Origin: Burhinus oedicnemus
Taxonomy: Eukaryota > Chordata > Aves > Charadriiformes > Burhinidae
NCBI GenBank assembly: GCA_008921705.1
Contig: VFFE01007508.1
Coordinates: 122,450-186,449 of the forward strand
Direction of reading: 5' to 3'
Length of the DNA stretch: 64,000 nt
Position numbers and translations under genes: made by a program. The notes beneath the pieces are model-generated. The model searched no databases. It had not been told where the DNA came from and saw only the letters and a list, made by a program, of their open reading frames with translations. How positions within the stretch are numbered: the stretch's first letter is position 1; each line of letters opens with the position of its first letter. This document shows, one piece after another, positions 39,905-64,000 of the stretch.

Positions 39905-40283
39905 TGCGAGAGGCCATTCCCGCCTGTAAGAGGGAGAAAGCCAAGACTGAACCCATCGAAGAGCTCCTTCTGGCTTCCTTCAGCACCCGTACTGCTCGCC
40001 CCAGGGACCGGAGGCAATGCCTGCCTGGGAGTGAAGCCATCCGGCCGCTATTTGGCTGAGGGATGGCTGCCACGGGCAGGTTCTCCCAAGACCTCGGCAG
40101 CTCCGCTTCCCGCGGCACCGGCGGGTCCGGGCACAAACCGCCCCGCTTCTCCCCACCTCCCGGGGCTCCCCAGCGGGTGCCGGGCGGGCAGTCCTCCCCG
40201 CAGCTCCCCGGGGACTTCACTCGCCGATCGTCAAAGACCCTTTCTCGGCTCCGGGAGCCCGTTGGGCAGCGCGGCCCCGCCGC

Positions 40284-40291
40284 CACGTGAC
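40284..40291 (+). promoter_or_regulatory. E-box, CACGTGAC
   Basis: A palindromic CACGTG core with AC following lies 209-216 bases before the PARP1 ATG, inside the CpG island. This form is bound by USF, MYC/MAX and TFE3-type factors. Binding and position relative to the true transcription start are inferred only. Confidence 0.5.
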
Positions 40292-40327
40292 CCGCCACCG
40301 CTCCCCATTGATACACTGTAGCAAACC

Positions 40328-40337
40328 GGAACGTTCC
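40328..40337. promoter_or_regulatory. GGAACGTTCC palindrome in the core promoter
   Basis: A perfect 10-base palindrome 163-172 bases before the ATG. It contains an inverted GAA/TTC pair as in a two-unit heat-shock element, and overlaps a CCGGAA ETS-type core. No third GAA unit follows, so a full heat-shock element is not supported. Confidence 0.35.
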
Positions 40338-40499
40338 AGGCGCTGCCAGGCGCGCCGAATCGATGGCCGAGCGGCAGATCCGGCCGGCCGCTGAGGCGGG
40401 GGTGGGCGCTCGGCGCTCGGCTATCTCTCCGGCGGAGGGGGGAGAGGGGGAGCGCGGAGCGGCGGGTGCGCGGCGCGGGGCGGCTCCGCGGCAGCGGCG

Positions 40500-63910
<23,411 letters not shown>

Positions 63911-64000
63911 GTGACTATACACTTTCATGTTTCTTGCTTCTTACTCTCCATCATACTTACACAGCCAGAAGCAAGTTCTTTGCAATCTGGGGTGCATCGT

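Noticed and set aside
40328..40337. Full heat-shock element in the PARP1 promoter
   Set aside because: Only two inverted GAA units are present; a third unit is missing.

Overview
This is a vertebrate nuclear DNA window, almost certainly from a bird. The evidence is a split gene with GT-AG introns and a CpG-island promoter, CR1 retroposon 3' ends of avian type, older MIR-like SINE fossils, and a PARP1 protein that reads much closer to the chicken protein, as I recall it, than to the human one. The order or species cannot be fixed from the sequence. The CR1 subtype would suit a neoavian bird, but that is only a hint.

Layout. Positions 1 to about 39,600 are intergenic. I recognise no protein-coding exon, RNA gene or second CpG island there. 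The contents are decayed interspersed repeats (CR1 tails at 28,986-29,161 and 30,390-30,655, MIR-like fragments near 8.5, 12.0-12.6, 21.5, 33.6 and 36.0 kb, and an old LINE-like piece at 4.3 kb), homopolymer runs and small repeat pairs. From 39.5 to 40.5 kb come two CTCF-like motifs, a short tandem repeat and the start of a CpG island with an E-box and a GGAACGTTCC palindrome.

From 40,500 to the right edge the window holds the 5' two-thirds of PARP1 (poly(ADP-ribose) polymerase 1) on the + strand. Fourteen coding exons were placed by hand from splice sites and reading frame. They join without a frame error into 687 codons, ending inside the helical regulatory domain. The encoded order is zinc finger 1, zinc finger 2, bipartite nuclear localisation signal with the caspase site, zinc finger 3, BRCT/automodification region, WGR domain and start of the helical domain. 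The ADP-ribosyltransferase catalytic fold lies beyond the window. Introns 1 (3.9 kb) and 4 (5.7 kb) are the largest; intron 4 carries a CR1 tail.

Biologically this is one gene with its promoter and a gene-free upstream flank. PARP1 senses DNA strand breaks through fingers 1-3 and WGR, and then modifies itself and chromatin with ADP-ribose. I found no convincing new multi-gene system. The points most worth a second look are the EEVD (not DEVD) caspase site, a glycine-rich linker between fingers 1 and 2, an altered SUMO consensus at Lys203, paired CTCF-like sites at the promoter edge, an overlapping upstream ORF, and a long antisense ORF in intron 12.
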